Below, piece after piece: positions 52,114-60,558 of a DNA stretch of 64,000 bases. The notes under the pieces are model-generated. The model did no database searches. It saw only the letters and a list, made by a program, of their open reading frames with translations, and had not been told where the DNA came from. The stretch lies in the NCBI RefSeq assembly GCF_014385195.1, contig NZ_JACRTG010000020.1, positions 46,483 through 110,482 of the forward strand, given 5' to 3'. The position numbers and the translations under genes were made by a program. The DNA is from Paratissierella segnis (lineage in GTDB: Bacteria; Bacillota; Clostridia; Tissierellales; Tissierellaceae). Position 1 is the first letter of the stretch; each line of letters begins with the position of its first letter.

Positions 52114-52842
52114 TTAATTTTTTCTTCTCCTGTAAAATACGATTATACCTATGACAATAGCCGATAAACTGAATAATTGCGCTACTCTTATTGAACCAAA
52201 CATTAAACTATCAGTTCTTAACCCTTCAATAAATAATCTTGCAACTGAATATAATATCAGATATAGTAAAAAAACTTCCCCATCCACTTTAGATTTATCT
52301 TTATAGGTATACCACAGAAGAAATCCAAAAACTAAAAAATTCCAAATTGATTCATATAAAAATGTTGGATGCACCTTTACTCCATCTACTATAATGCCCC
52401 ATGGCAAATCTGTAGGTCCCCCATGTGCCTCTCCATTTGTAAAGTTACCCCATCTGCCAATTGCCTGTCCTAATATAAGGCTGGGAGCTACAATATCGGC
52501 TAATTTCCAAAAACTTAATTTTCTTTTCTTACAGAAAAATATAGCTATAATAACCCCGACTATTATTGCCCCATGAATGGCTAGTCCTCCACCCCTTATA
52601 TTTAAAGCTTGTATAGGATTGTCTCTGTATGTATCCCAACTAAATATCACATAATATAATCTCGCGCCAATTATAGCTCCGGGGATTACAAACAATAAGA
52701 AGTCAAGCAGAGTGTCCTCATCTATCCCTTTTCTCTTTGCCGATTTTAAAGCGAGGATTGTGCCTATTAGAACCCCGGAGGCAATAAACAATCCATACCA
52801 CATAATGGGTATTCCAAATATTTTAAAAGCAATTGGATCCAT
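52114..52842 (-). CDS. lgt: Prolipoprotein diacylglyceryl transferase
   Basis: A 242-residue membrane enzyme that attaches diacylglycerol to the lipobox cysteine. It shows the signature GRWGNFTNGEAHGG near residue 130, IRGGGLAIHGAI, HPTFLYES and RLFIEGLRTDSL, with about seven membrane helices. It supplies the modification needed by the lipoproteins at 4757 and 55609, and it links functionally to the Lit homologue at 59747. Confidence 0.97.
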   Translation of the reverse strand: MDPIAFKIFGIPIMWYGLFIASGVLIGTILALKSAKRKGIDEDTLLDFLLFVIPGAIIGARLYYVIFSWDTYRDNPIQALNIRGGGLAIHGAIIVGVIIAIFFCKKRKLSFWKLADIVAPSLILGQAIGRWGNFTNGEAHGGPTDLPWGIIVDGVKVHPTFLYESIWNFLVFGFLLWYTYKDKSKVDGEVFLLYLILYSVARLFIEGLRTDSLMFGSIRVAQLFSLSAIVIGIIVFYRRRKN

Positions 52843-52895
52843 TCTAAAACCACCTTTCTAATTACAGTCTTCATTATACCATACAAAATATCAAT

Positions 52896-54176
52896 CTAAA
52901 TAGGATTTATTATTGACAAAACCACGTTTCCCCTTGTAAAATGATTTTTAAATCTTTTTAATATATCATTATACTGGATTTCTTCCATTACATCCAAATA
53001 ATCTAATATAATGAAATCATCAAAATATAAATCGACAAAATTGTTTGCTATAAATTCAATAGAGTTGAGCCCCATAAGGAAATTTCCAAGGTTTTTGTTC
53101 TTAATTCTATTAAAATCCTCTAATTTTAGAACTTCTTCGCCCCTTTTATCTATTAAGTTTAATACTTTTTCATAAACTATTTTGGGTTTATGTGATTCAC
53201 CAATTACTAATGAATGTCCATATGTTCTTTTCCCTGTGAAATATGCTCCAAAATTGCTGGTGATTAGTCCTTCATTGTAAAGTTCATTATAAAATAATGA
53301 GCTTGGAGAAAACAATAAATCAAGGATTATATTTGTGATTAAATCCTTCTTAACTGCATCTTTCCCCATCAAATTCAAATCAGAGTCTTTAAACCCAATA
53401 TAAAATAGCGGCGTTGATGTCACCATTTTTTCCTCTATAAATTTCTCATTTATCTCTTTTGGCTCGTCTGTATATATTCTCTTTATATTCTCCTCTTTCT
53501 TTTCAAATTTCTTTTCAGAGCTTTTGACCACCTCAATTATCTTTTCAAAAGAAAGATCTCCAATTATAAACAGCACCATATTTGAAGGATTGTAAAAGGT
53601 ATTGTAAGCTTTGTATAATAACTCCTTTGTAATGGTATTTATGCTCTCAACGGTACCGGCTATATCTATCCTGATAGGGTGATTAACATACATACTTCTT
53701 AAACAATTAAAAAATACTCGCCATCCCGGATCGTCATCATACATTTTGATTTCTTGAGATATAATCCCCTTTTCTTTTTCCACATTCTCATCTGTAAGAT
53801 AAGGGCTTTGAACAAATTTTACTAATAATTCCAAGCTCTCATAGAAATTATCTGTTGTTGAAAAAAGATAAGATGTTTGGTTAAAATTTGTAAATGCGTT
53901 AACCGAAGCCCCCAGTCTGGAGAACTTCTCAAATAAAGCTTCATCTTCTTCCTCAAACAATTTATGCTCAAGAAAATGAGCTATCCCCTCAGGTACCACC
54001 AAATTTTCTTCTTCTCCGATTGGTATAAAATTATTGTCTATAGAGCCATAATTTGTTGAAAATACTGCATATTTTTTACTAAAACCTGGCTTTGGCATAA
54101 AAAATATTTTCAAACCGCTATCTAATTTTTCATATAAGACTTTTTCATCAATTCTTGAATTAACTATAGTATTCAA
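52896..54176 (-). CDS. M16-family zinc peptidase (YmfH-like, catalytic)
   Basis: A 426-residue insulinase-type peptidase. The inverted zinc motif HFLEH lies in EGIAHFLEHKLFEEE near residue 65, with a downstream Glu region. The start is TTG with GGAGG 7 bases upstream. It forms a pair with the M16 protein at 54208, which lacks the motif, like YmfH/YmfF. In B. subtilis that pair has been tied to processing of secreted peptides and elongation-factor-P-linked functions; the substrate here is unknown. Confidence 0.9.
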   Translation of the reverse strand: MNTIVNSRIDEKVLYEKLDSGLKIFFMPKPGFSKKYAVFSTNYGSIDNNFIPIGEEENLVVPEGIAHFLEHKLFEEEDEALFEKFSRLGASVNAFTNFNQTSYLFSTTDNFYESLELLVKFVQSPYLTDENVEKEKGIISQEIKMYDDDPGWRVFFNCLRSMYVNHPIRIDIAGTVESINTITKELLYKAYNTFYNPSNMVLFIIGDLSFEKIIEVVKSSEKKFEKKEENIKRIYTDEPKEINEKFIEEKMVTSTPLFYIGFKDSDLNLMGKDAVKKDLITNIILDLLFSPSSLFYNELYNEGLITSNFGAYFTGKRTYGHSLVIGESHKPKIVYEKVLNLIDKRGEEVLKLEDFNRIKNKNLGNFLMGLNSIEFIANNFVDLYFDDFIILDYLDVMEEIQYNDILKRFKNHFTRGNVVLSIINPI

Positions 54177-54207
54177 CTCAACACCTCCGTAGTATTACTA
54201 TTTATTA

Positions 54208-55470
54208 CTATTTAGACATAAAATAGATTGTGTCCAATGCAATATGTCTTGATGCCTCTATAATGTCTTCTCTATTTACGTTATCAATATCATTTAAAAC
54301 CTCTTCTAAACTTCTGAAGTCATTCGACAATTGCTGGCTAAAAAAGAATTCGGAAATCAAGTAAGTACTGTCTTTAATGGATTCAGTAGATGCCTTTATT
54401 GCCTTTTTGGAAATTTCAATATCATCATCGCTAAAATCGCCGTTTCTCATTTTTTCAATTTGTTCATTTATGATCTTAGTAGTTTTGTCGTAATTTTCAA
54501 ATTCAATTCCGCCATCTATGAGTAATATGGATTTATACTTTATTACCATAGAGCCTATATAGTATGCTAAGCTATTTTCCTCCCGTACATGCCTAAAGAG
54601 TTTTGAATTAGGTCCGCCTCCTAAAATATCACTTGCAATTAATAGTCCATTATACAAATTTTCTTCAAAAGGTATTCCCGTTCTATATCCTAATACCAAT
54701 TTGCCCTGATTAACATCCAATCGTTCCCTGACTACATTAACTTCTTCAATGTCATAATCAATTTTTTCTCTTGATAAATAAATAATATTTTGCCTATTCA
54801 TTTTGTTGCTTTCTTTTATATGACTGATCAACTTTTCATCATATTTACCTACATAGATTATCTCTATAGGACTATTATTTATAACATTTTTGTAATGTTC
54901 ATATAAATTCTTTTCATCAATTGATGGTAAATCTTCCACATAGCCAAAAGAGTATAAACTAAATGCCTCGGATTTGCACATCTCCTCAATACATCTATCT
55001 ACTGCATAAGACCTTTTAGAATTTATTTTTCCTTCTATCCTATCCTTTAAATTTTCTTTCTCCTGACGTACATATTCCTTACTAAACGAATCGTTTTCTA
55101 AGTATGGATTAAATACTATGTCATTTAACAGATCAATGGTCTTTAAATTGTAACTGTCATCGTTAAAATAACTACCGTCGGCCCATTCAAGAGTAAATCT
55201 AATTACATGCTTTTCTCCTCTTTTATTTACAGTTAAACTCAAATTGGATCCATAGAGTTCATCCAATTTTTGTTCAACTTCCAATGTAGTATTCAATTTC
55301 TGATTGCCTCTTTTCAATACTAAAGGCAGCAATGCATTTTTAGTGACATCTTCTCTGTTTAAAGGTCTTACTATATAATAGCTCAACAAATTAGACTTAA
55401 ATTTATCAGTATATATTAAATTTAAGTTGATGCCATTTCCAAGCTTTATTTTATCTACTTTTAAATCCAT
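54208..55470 (-). CDS. M16-family peptidase-like protein (YmfF-like, no zinc motif)
   Basis: A 420-residue M16 homologue. Where HxxEH would be expected the sequence reads LVLKRGNQKLNTTLEVEQKLDELYG, so zinc binding is lost. The C-terminal half retains ILGGGPNSKLFRHVREENSLAYYIGS, the M16 R/Y substrate site. It is probably the non-catalytic partner of the adjacent protein. AAGGAGGT precedes ATG. The gap to the next gene is 31 bases, indicating an operon. Confidence 0.88.
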   Translation of the reverse strand: MDLKVDKIKLGNGINLNLIYTDKFKSNLLSYYIVRPLNREDVTKNALLPLVLKRGNQKLNTTLEVEQKLDELYGSNLSLTVNKRGEKHVIRFTLEWADGSYFNDDSYNLKTIDLLNDIVFNPYLENDSFSKEYVRQEKENLKDRIEGKINSKRSYAVDRCIEEMCKSEAFSLYSFGYVEDLPSIDEKNLYEHYKNVINNSPIEIIYVGKYDEKLISHIKESNKMNRQNIIYLSREKIDYDIEEVNVVRERLDVNQGKLVLGYRTGIPFEENLYNGLLIASDILGGGPNSKLFRHVREENSLAYYIGSMVIKYKSILLIDGGIEFENYDKTTKIINEQIEKMRNGDFSDDDIEISKKAIKASTESIKDSTYLISEFFFSQQLSNDFRSLEEVLNDIDNVNREDIIEASRHIALDTIYFMSK

Positions 55471-55538
55471 TTAAAAACCTCCTTCAATACCTTTACTATA
55501 CCCAAATTAAGTTCAATTAATAAATCGGATAAAGAAAA

Positions 55539-55586
55539 ATCATCCTAGATAAAAGAGAATTTATCTCAACTTTATAATAGGATGAT
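55539..55586 (-). terminator. Terminator after the second YhcN-like lipoprotein gene
   Basis: Outer arms ATCATCCTA and TAGGATGAT with an inner GATAAA/TTTATC pair. TTTTTCTTT follows on the minus strand. Confidence 0.8.
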
Positions 55587-55608
55587 AGTAATTTACTCCG
55601 CTTAAACA

Positions 55609-56043
55609 TTATTTTATCTTTTCAGAAATTCTACCTATTTCATCTACTAATTCATCATAGGACTTGCCTAATATCAGCTGGGTCATAATATCGTCAATCT
55701 GTCTAAATAATTTATTATCCTGAGTAATCTTAACTGAAGTTATTTCGCTGTCGAATCCCTTAATTGCATCAGTTATTGTTACTTTTATGTCATCATCTAA
55801 TTTATTATCATAGGATAATTTAACGCCAACCAATGCCACATTATTTAATATAACTGTCGTTGCATCGTCTACACCATACAGTTCTACAACTAAATCAGAA
55901 ATAGACTCAGACTTTTCAATGATTCCTCTATCTTGAGCCTCTGTAGAAACTAAAGGCTCTTCTTTTAAACTGCCTTGATCATTCGTACATCCAATGTTTA
56001 AAATTAGTGTCAAAACAATTAGTATCAGTATTTTCTTTTTCAT
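55609..56043 (-). CDS. YhcN/YlaJ-type lipoprotein, short form
   Basis: A 144-residue lipoprotein. The signal peptide ends in the lipobox LNIG|C. The rest aligns in plan with the C-terminal domain of the protein at 4757 (VELYGVDDATTVILNNVALVGVKLSYDN, then VKITQDNKLFRQID), but without the Asn-rich spacer. The family is linked to spores; the function is unknown. GGAGGG precedes ATG. It has its own terminator and seems monocistronic. Confidence 0.8.
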   Translation of the reverse strand: MKKKILILIVLTLILNIGCTNDQGSLKEEPLVSTEAQDRGIIEKSESISDLVVELYGVDDATTVILNNVALVGVKLSYDNKLDDDIKVTITDAIKGFDSEITSVKITQDNKLFRQIDDIMTQLILGKSYDELVDEIGRISEKIK

Positions 56044-56118
56044 ATAATCCCTCCCAATTATAGTTTTACAAATAATTAGTATTTTATAACAGGGATTGAA
56101 AAATTTATGAAAAAATTT

Positions 56119-56769
56119 TTAGATTGACTTTACAATATTGATCCCGGAACTGGTTCCCAATCTTGTAGCACCTGCATCTATCATGTTTTTTGCTGTTTGC
56201 AAGTCCCTTATACCGCCTGAAGCCTTGACTTCAAGACTATCACCAACTACAGATTTCATAAGTTTAACATCTTCAATTGTTGCTCCGCCAGTACTAAAGC
56301 CTGTTGATGTCTTAACAAAATTTGCTCCCGCTTCCATTGACAATTCACATGCTTTTATTTTTTCTTCTTCCGTCAATAGACATGTTTCAATAATAACCTT
56401 CACTATAGCTTTGCTTTTAGCGGCATCGACTACAGCTTCAATCTCATCTTTTACCTTTTTATAGTCTCTATCCTTTAAGGCACCTATATTTATTACCATA
56501 TCTATTTCTTCTGCACCCTTATTTATAGCATCTGAGGTTTCAAAAGCCTTAGCCTCTTTGGTGCTTGCTCCAAGAGGAAATCCTATAACCGTAGCAACTT
56601 TGACGTCTGAGTCCTTTAAGAGGTGAGTGCAATACTCCACATAAGTCGGGTTTATACATACTGCCTTAAATTGATATTCCATAGCTTCTCTACAAAGTTT
56701 TTCTATCATTTCTTTCGTAGCATCAGCTTTAAGCAATGTATGATCAATCATTGACGATATATTGTTCAT
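56119..56769 (-). CDS. deoC: Deoxyribose-phosphate aldolase
   Basis: A 216-residue class I aldolase that splits deoxyribose-5-phosphate into glyceraldehyde-3-phosphate and acetaldehyde. IDHTLLKADAT, VATVIGFPLGA, DMVINIGALKDRDY, the Schiff-base lysine in FVKTSTGFSTGGAT near residue 150, and VKASGGIRD are all present. It follows pduL by 9 bases. The pairing makes sense: DeoC yields acetaldehyde, and PduL acts in acyl-CoA/acyl-phosphate metabolism. Confidence 0.97.
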   Translation of the reverse strand: MNNISSMIDHTLLKADATKEMIEKLCREAMEYQFKAVCINPTYVEYCTHLLKDSDVKVATVIGFPLGASTKEAKAFETSDAINKGAEEIDMVINIGALKDRDYKKVKDEIEAVVDAAKSKAIVKVIIETCLLTEEEKIKACELSMEAGANFVKTSTGFSTGGATIEDVKLMKSVVGDSLEVKASGGIRDLQTAKNMIDAGATRLGTSSGINIVKSI

Positions 56770-56778
56770 AATACCCTC

Positions 56779-57351
56779 CTATTTAATTATTTCTACCATA
56801 TCTCCGTTTCTTACGCCTGCAGCATTACCTTCTTCTATATCAACATGCATTTCAAGTGCAAAGTTTTCAGCTACTCTAACTAAAACATTGTCAAACACAA
56901 GCCCTCTTGGACCTGAAACTTTAACGCTTACAATGTCTTTATCTTTAACTCCATAGTCCTCTCCGTCTTTTGTATACATATGAATATGTCTAGCAGCTAC
57001 TATAACTCCTTTATCTATTTCAATTTCTCCCTTTGGTCCTACTACCTTTGCACCGGGAGTATCTAAAATATCTCCAGAATTTCGAACTACAGGCTTAACT
57101 CCTAAAGCAAATGAATCGGATATTGAGAGTTCAATCTGTGTATCTGATCTAACAGGTCCCAATATTCTAACACCCTTTAAGGTGCCTTTTGGTCCTACTA
57201 TATCAACTTTTTCTTCACAAGCATATTGACCCGGTTGTGATAAATCTTTAAATCTTGTTAATTCATATCCTTCTCCAAATAATATATTTAAGTCATTTTG
57301 ACTTAAATGGATATGTTTATTGGATAATGCAATTGGTAATTTTGTCTTCAT
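56779..57351 (-). CDS. pduL: Phosphate propanoyltransferase/acetyltransferase PduL
   Basis: A 190-residue PduL-type phosphotransacylase that interconverts acyl-CoA and acyl-phosphate. Two beta-barrel repeats with His motifs are visible (SNKHIHLS near residue 12 and ARHIHMYTKD near residue 130), plus GPVRSDTQIELSISDSFALG. There is no N-terminal encapsulation peptide, so it is probably a free, housekeeping-type enzyme and not a microcompartment one. ATG at 57351 has GAGGAGG upstream; the reading to 57402 runs into the promoter. Confidence 0.94.
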   Translation of the reverse strand: MKTKLPIALSNKHIHLSQNDLNILFGEGYELTRFKDLSQPGQYACEEKVDIVGPKGTLKGVRILGPVRSDTQIELSISDSFALGVKPVVRNSGDILDTPGAKVVGPKGEIEIDKGVIVAARHIHMYTKDGEDYGVKDKDIVSVKVSGPRGLVFDNVLVRVAENFALEMHVDIEEGNAAGVRNGDMVEIIK

Positions 57352-57384
57352 AAAATCCTCCTCGTTATTTTCTATACTATATAT

Positions 57385-57428
57385 ATTATACAATTTATTC
57401 ACTTTAAATCAAATGATTTAAAGTGAAT
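57385..57428 (-). promoter_or_regulatory. pduL-deoC promoter overlapped by a 15-bp perfect palindrome
   Basis: TTGATT (57407-57412), a 16-base spacer and TATAAT (57385-57390) on the minus strand. ATTCACTTTAAATCA (57397-57411) and TGATTTAAAGTGAAT (57414-57428) form a 15-bp perfect inverted repeat with a 2-base centre, covering the -35. This is the layout of a repressor site. Confidence 0.75.
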
Positions 57429-57485
57429 GAATAAAGAGAAATCCACGCCTCGAGCTCATGAGTAATAAAATTAAATAGGAAAATT

Positions 57486-58079
57486 CTATCTATGTATATA
57501 GAAATTTCCCACTTTATCAATATTCTCACCAATTTCTTTAATCTCATTAATTACATCTATTCTCTCCTCTATCGGAGTTTCATCTGTGTTGGAAATAAAA
57601 TAATTGCCAATATAATCAACATTGATAGCCTTAAAGAACAAATCCATAACGCCGACAGTTCCATCAAAATGATTGTGAGTATAAGGTGCCCCTCCAACGG
57701 ACAAAAATATCCCCTTTCTTCTTTCATTCCTCTTATAATTTTTACCTAAGGAATATTTAATAGACCAATATTTTTGACATCTATCCACTATATTCTTTGA
57801 CATTCCATTAATTGAATTAAAATATAATGGAGCCGAAAATATCACTATTTCACTATTGTCAAATCCATCATATACTATAGACATATCATCTTTAAAAACA
57901 CAATTTCCATATTTTCCGCAATGATCACATCCAGTACATGAATGTATGTCCAAATCCTTAATATATATTTTCTCAATATCATAATCCAAGGTTCTAATTC
58001 CTTCTAATAAAAAATTTAATAATTTATCGGTATTTTTATTTTTCCTTGGGCTACCCATCAAAGCAAAAACTTTCTTCAT
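57486..58079 (-). CDS. Flavodoxin-fold NAD(P)H-dependent FMN oxidoreductase
   Basis: A 197-residue flavoprotein. The FMN-binding start ALMGSPRKNKNTDKLL, a cysteine cluster HSCTGCDHCGKYGNC at about residues 47-61, and IFSAPLYFNSINGMSKNIVDR are visible. The cysteines resemble those of iron-sulfur flavoproteins of anaerobes and may carry a cluster or a redox thiol. The substrate is unknown. It lies 8 bases after folT, so it is probably under the same THF riboswitch. Confidence 0.85.
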   Translation of the reverse strand: MKKVFALMGSPRKNKNTDKLLNFLLEGIRTLDYDIEKIYIKDLDIHSCTGCDHCGKYGNCVFKDDMSIVYDGFDNSEIVIFSAPLYFNSINGMSKNIVDRCQKYWSIKYSLGKNYKRNERRKGIFLSVGGAPYTHNHFDGTVGVMDLFFKAINVDYIGNYFISNTDETPIEERIDVINEIKEIGENIDKVGNFYIHR

Positions 58080-58087
58080 CCAATCAC

Positions 58088-58639
58088 CTAAGCCCTTACA
58101 AATCCTTTAAGATATTTCAATAAGGTCGTAATTACAATTGTTTGAACTGGAATATTAAAAACGGCACCTATAATCCTACCAGGAAGCAGAATAAAAAAGC
58201 CCTTGCCGTACATAGTAGACAGCCATAATGTATTTAGCCCTAACGATATTATAATATAACAAGTAAAAACTACCGCTAAAACATTCTTAAAAGAGTATAT
58301 CTTTTCATATGCTTTCTTATTTTTAAAAAGATATAAAAATATGCCGGGAATCATTCCCCACAACATTGAACTGAGAGTGAACCCCGGATGAAATGCACCT
58401 TGAGAATTGATTAATACACCAATTATATCTGCTGCAACACCTGTAATACCACCAACGACAGGCCCAAATAAAAATCCTGACATCATTATAGGGGCTTCGC
58501 CGAAGCTAATCCTTAATGCGGGTATACCCCCTACCAGCGGTACATAAAAATAAGCAAACCTTGTGAGTACAATAGAAATAGCAGTTAGGAATCCTGCTTT
58601 TACCATAGTCTTTGTGTCCATAAAAACTTTTTTATTCAT
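58088..58639 (-). CDS. folT: Folate ECF transporter S component FolT
   Basis: A 183-residue membrane protein with about six helices. VPLVGGIPALRISFGEAPIMMSGFLFGP, GAAADIIG-like GVAADIIGVL and HPGFTLSSMLWGMIPG mark the FolT-type S component, which binds folate for an ECF transporter. The upstream THF riboswitch supports the substrate. GAAAGGAG precedes ATG. Confidence 0.93.
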   Translation of the reverse strand: MNKKVFMDTKTMVKAGFLTAISIVLTRFAYFYVPLVGGIPALRISFGEAPIMMSGFLFGPVVGGITGVAADIIGVLINSQGAFHPGFTLSSMLWGMIPGIFLYLFKNKKAYEKIYSFKNVLAVVFTCYIIISLGLNTLWLSTMYGKGFFILLPGRIIGAVFNIPVQTIVITTLLKYLKGFVRA

Positions 58640-58660
58640 TTTTATTCTCCTTTCTTATTT

Positions 58661-58679
58661 TGACAGAATACTGTCACAC
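58661..58679 (-). promoter_or_regulatory. Candidate expression-platform hairpin of the folT riboswitch
   Basis: TGACAG-TATT-CTGTCA lies between the aptamer and the folT ribosome binding site. The same TGACAG occurs at the 5' end of the aptamer, so CTGTCA could pair with either. Alternate pairing is inference. Confidence 0.45.
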
Positions 58680-58699
58680 TAAAGAAAAGAGTTCTTTAA

Positions 58700-58798
58700 T
58701 GCTCAGCGGACGCGGTAAAGAATCGCAGAATGCGTTTCTTTCGTTTAAGGGCAACTTCCCATCCCTTAACACTTGACGCTCTTTACCTACTCTGTCAG
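58700..58798 (-). promoter_or_regulatory. Tetrahydrofolate (THF) riboswitch
   Basis: Minus-strand core elements match the THF riboswitch class: GAGTAGG at the 5' end, GCGTCAAGTG, GGGATGGGAAGTTGCCC, and the closing TACCGCGTCCGCTGA. It lies 60 bases upstream of folT. It should lower folate uptake and the flavoprotein downstream when reduced folate is plentiful. Confidence 0.9.
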
Positions 58799-58811
58799 TT
58801 TGGACAAAATC

Positions 58812-58840
58812 ATTATATAATAGTTATTTACTTATGTAAA
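58812..58840 (-). promoter_or_regulatory. Sigma-A promoter of folT
   Basis: TTTACA (58835-58840), a 17-base spacer and TATAAT (58812-58817). The -35 lies inside the last codons of the upstream gene. Confidence 0.75.
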
Positions 58841-59759
58841 GATTGTTTTTCTTTACTCTTTGGTATTCAGTAAACTTTATACCACCTAATATTGTCGCAA
58901 TAATAAATACCACCACTCCCATAATTTTATAATACAATCCATACCTAACGAAAAAGGATATAAAATAAAAAACTGCAAATGTACCATAGAGTCTGACAAT
59001 TTTCCCAAAGGTGATAGTTTTCAATTGACTTGTAACAGTACTTTTTCTGTCATCATATCTATGTATAATGTAATTTCTGATCTCTTCGTCAGATGGAAAT
59101 TTATCAATTTTTTTTAGTATTTCTTTTATACCCAAAAAATCAATTAATATTAATGAAGTATTATCTTTTATGTCCTCTTGAAAATAAGAATTAGTAACAA
59201 TAATACCTTCATCATAATTTAAATTATTTATTAAATTGCTAAACTCCCCCACCTTTTTGGATAAAATTCTGTCTTCTAAAGAAGATTTGATACATTTAAC
59301 TCCATAATTTTTGTTGTTTATATATCCTGAAAAGTCAACACCATCCTCACCTAATCTAAATTCAGTGGAATAAAATTCATCTAGCAAATCCTTAACATAC
59401 AGTATAAATTCTTCTCTATTTAACTGAGTCAGCTCTCTAATAACCCTTCTGCTTTTTAAGTCTTCATTGATAGCTAGTTCTTTTTTTTTCATCTTCTTTT
59501 TATTTAGGACATTTACACTATTGGCAATAAAAAATATAGATATCAAGCTAATATAAATTGGCAACAATATTCTATTTGATCTTATTATTAAAACTAAAGT
59601 AAGTATAAAAAATAGCAATAAAATAAATAGAACATGATCCAAGTGCTGAGCTCTATATGTCTTCCCTTTATTAATTTCTTTTGAATAATAATTTCTAATT
59701 ATAGTTTCTTGTTTATTTTGAGAATATTTTCCCTTTAACTTCTTAATTATTCCTTCCAT
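58824..59759 (-). CDS. Membrane protein with Mrr-like restriction-endonuclease domain
   Basis: A 311-residue protein not recognised as a named gene. Two helices (about 42-60 and 64-82) precede a soluble domain (about 108-222) that reads like the Mrr/restriction endonuclease-like fold: LNREEFILYVKDLL, GEDGVDFSGYI with Asp142, NYGVKCIKSS with Lys155 (the usual Q/E-x-K is V-x-K here), then EGIIVTNSYFQEDI and LILIDFLGIKEIL. Two more helices follow at the C-terminus (about 253-293). Whether it cuts DNA is unknown; the altered motif suggests reduced or absent activity. It overlaps the Lit gene by 13 bases. Confidence 0.75.
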   Translation of the reverse strand: MEGIIKKLKGKYSQNKQETIIRNYYSKEINKGKTYRAQHLDHVLFILLLFFILTLVLIIRSNRILLPIYISLISIFFIANSVNVLNKKKMKKKELAINEDLKSRRVIRELTQLNREEFILYVKDLLDEFYSTEFRLGEDGVDFSGYINNKNYGVKCIKSSLEDRILSKKVGEFSNLINNLNYDEGIIVTNSYFQEDIKDNTSLILIDFLGIKEILKKIDKFPSDEEIRNYIIHRYDDRKSTVTSQLKTITFGKIVRLYGTFAVFYFISFFVRYGLYYKIMGVVVFIIATILGGIKFTEYQRVKKNNLYISK

Positions 59760-60403
59760 TTCTCTCTACCTTTCTTAATATAATAAATGCCTACTATCTG
59801 TAGTATTGACAAATATATTAAGAAAGATAAGCCTATTTTCATAGCCATTCCAATGAAAAACTGTTCAGGCAACATTTGAATCAATAAATCCGTTTCAGGA
59901 TTCAATAACCATAGGTCATTGGAAAAAAAGATTTGATGAAAAATCGTAAAATATTTATTAAAGTCAGATGATATAATCAATAGAATAAGCGCTAACAAAA
60001 CAACATGATTTGCAAATAATCCCAATGACAAAGTCTTACCTAATAATGCATTCTCTTTTCTATAGCCAAAATAACCCATAATTATAATGGAAATGATGCC
60101 AAATATATATTTTGCTATTCTTTCATATCTAAATAACGTTTGAACATCTCTCATATGTAGAACTTCTCTTTCGTTGAAGTAGGGGCTCAGTATTCCGTCA
60201 TTACCCTTTCCTTTTAGATATACTATGATATTGTCTGTAATTTTCCCTAATTCATTTATATCTTTTCCTGTTTCATTTTCTATATTGTATTTGTAATAAG
60301 ATTTTATATAATAGCTTTTATTGTAAGCATTATTTTCTATGCTTATCATCAGAAAGGTTAAGGATAAAGAAATTATTAAAATTATTGATAAAGATTTTTT
60401 CAA
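59747..60403 (-). CDS. lit: Lit-family lipoprotein intramolecular transacylase (TIGR01906/DUF1461)
   Basis: A 218-residue membrane protein with four helices and a large external loop. The family motifs FNEREVLHMRDV (His83) and FHQIFFSNDLWLLNP (His156) are present; both histidines correspond to positions known to matter in Lit. Lit moves an acyl chain within diacylglyceryl lipoproteins to give lyso-form lipoproteins. The start is TTG at 60403, with GGAGG 7 bases upstream. Co-translation with an Mrr-like membrane protein is unusual. Confidence 0.85.
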   Translation of the reverse strand: MKKSLSIILIISLSLTFLMISIENNAYNKSYYIKSYYKYNIENETGKDINELGKITDNIIVYLKGKGNDGILSPYFNEREVLHMRDVQTLFRYERIAKYIFGIISIIIMGYFGYRKENALLGKTLSLGLFANHVVLLALILLIISSDFNKYFTIFHQIFFSNDLWLLNPETDLLIQMLPEQFFIGMAMKIGLSFLIYLSILQIVGIYYIKKGREKWKE

Positions 60404-60558
60404 AATAACACCTCCACTTGTAATAATCTTATAATAACACAATATAATATCTATTTCTTATTAATTTTCTAGGCTAAATAATTCATATAATTATTTTTTA
60501 CTATAAACAATTTCATTTATCAATAATGGAAATAATTATTTTTATAGTCATATGTATT

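Noticed and set aside
56779..57351. Bacterial microcompartment locus around pduL and deoC
   Set aside because: No shell protein genes (BMC or Pvm-like) are nearby, and PduL has no encapsulation peptide.
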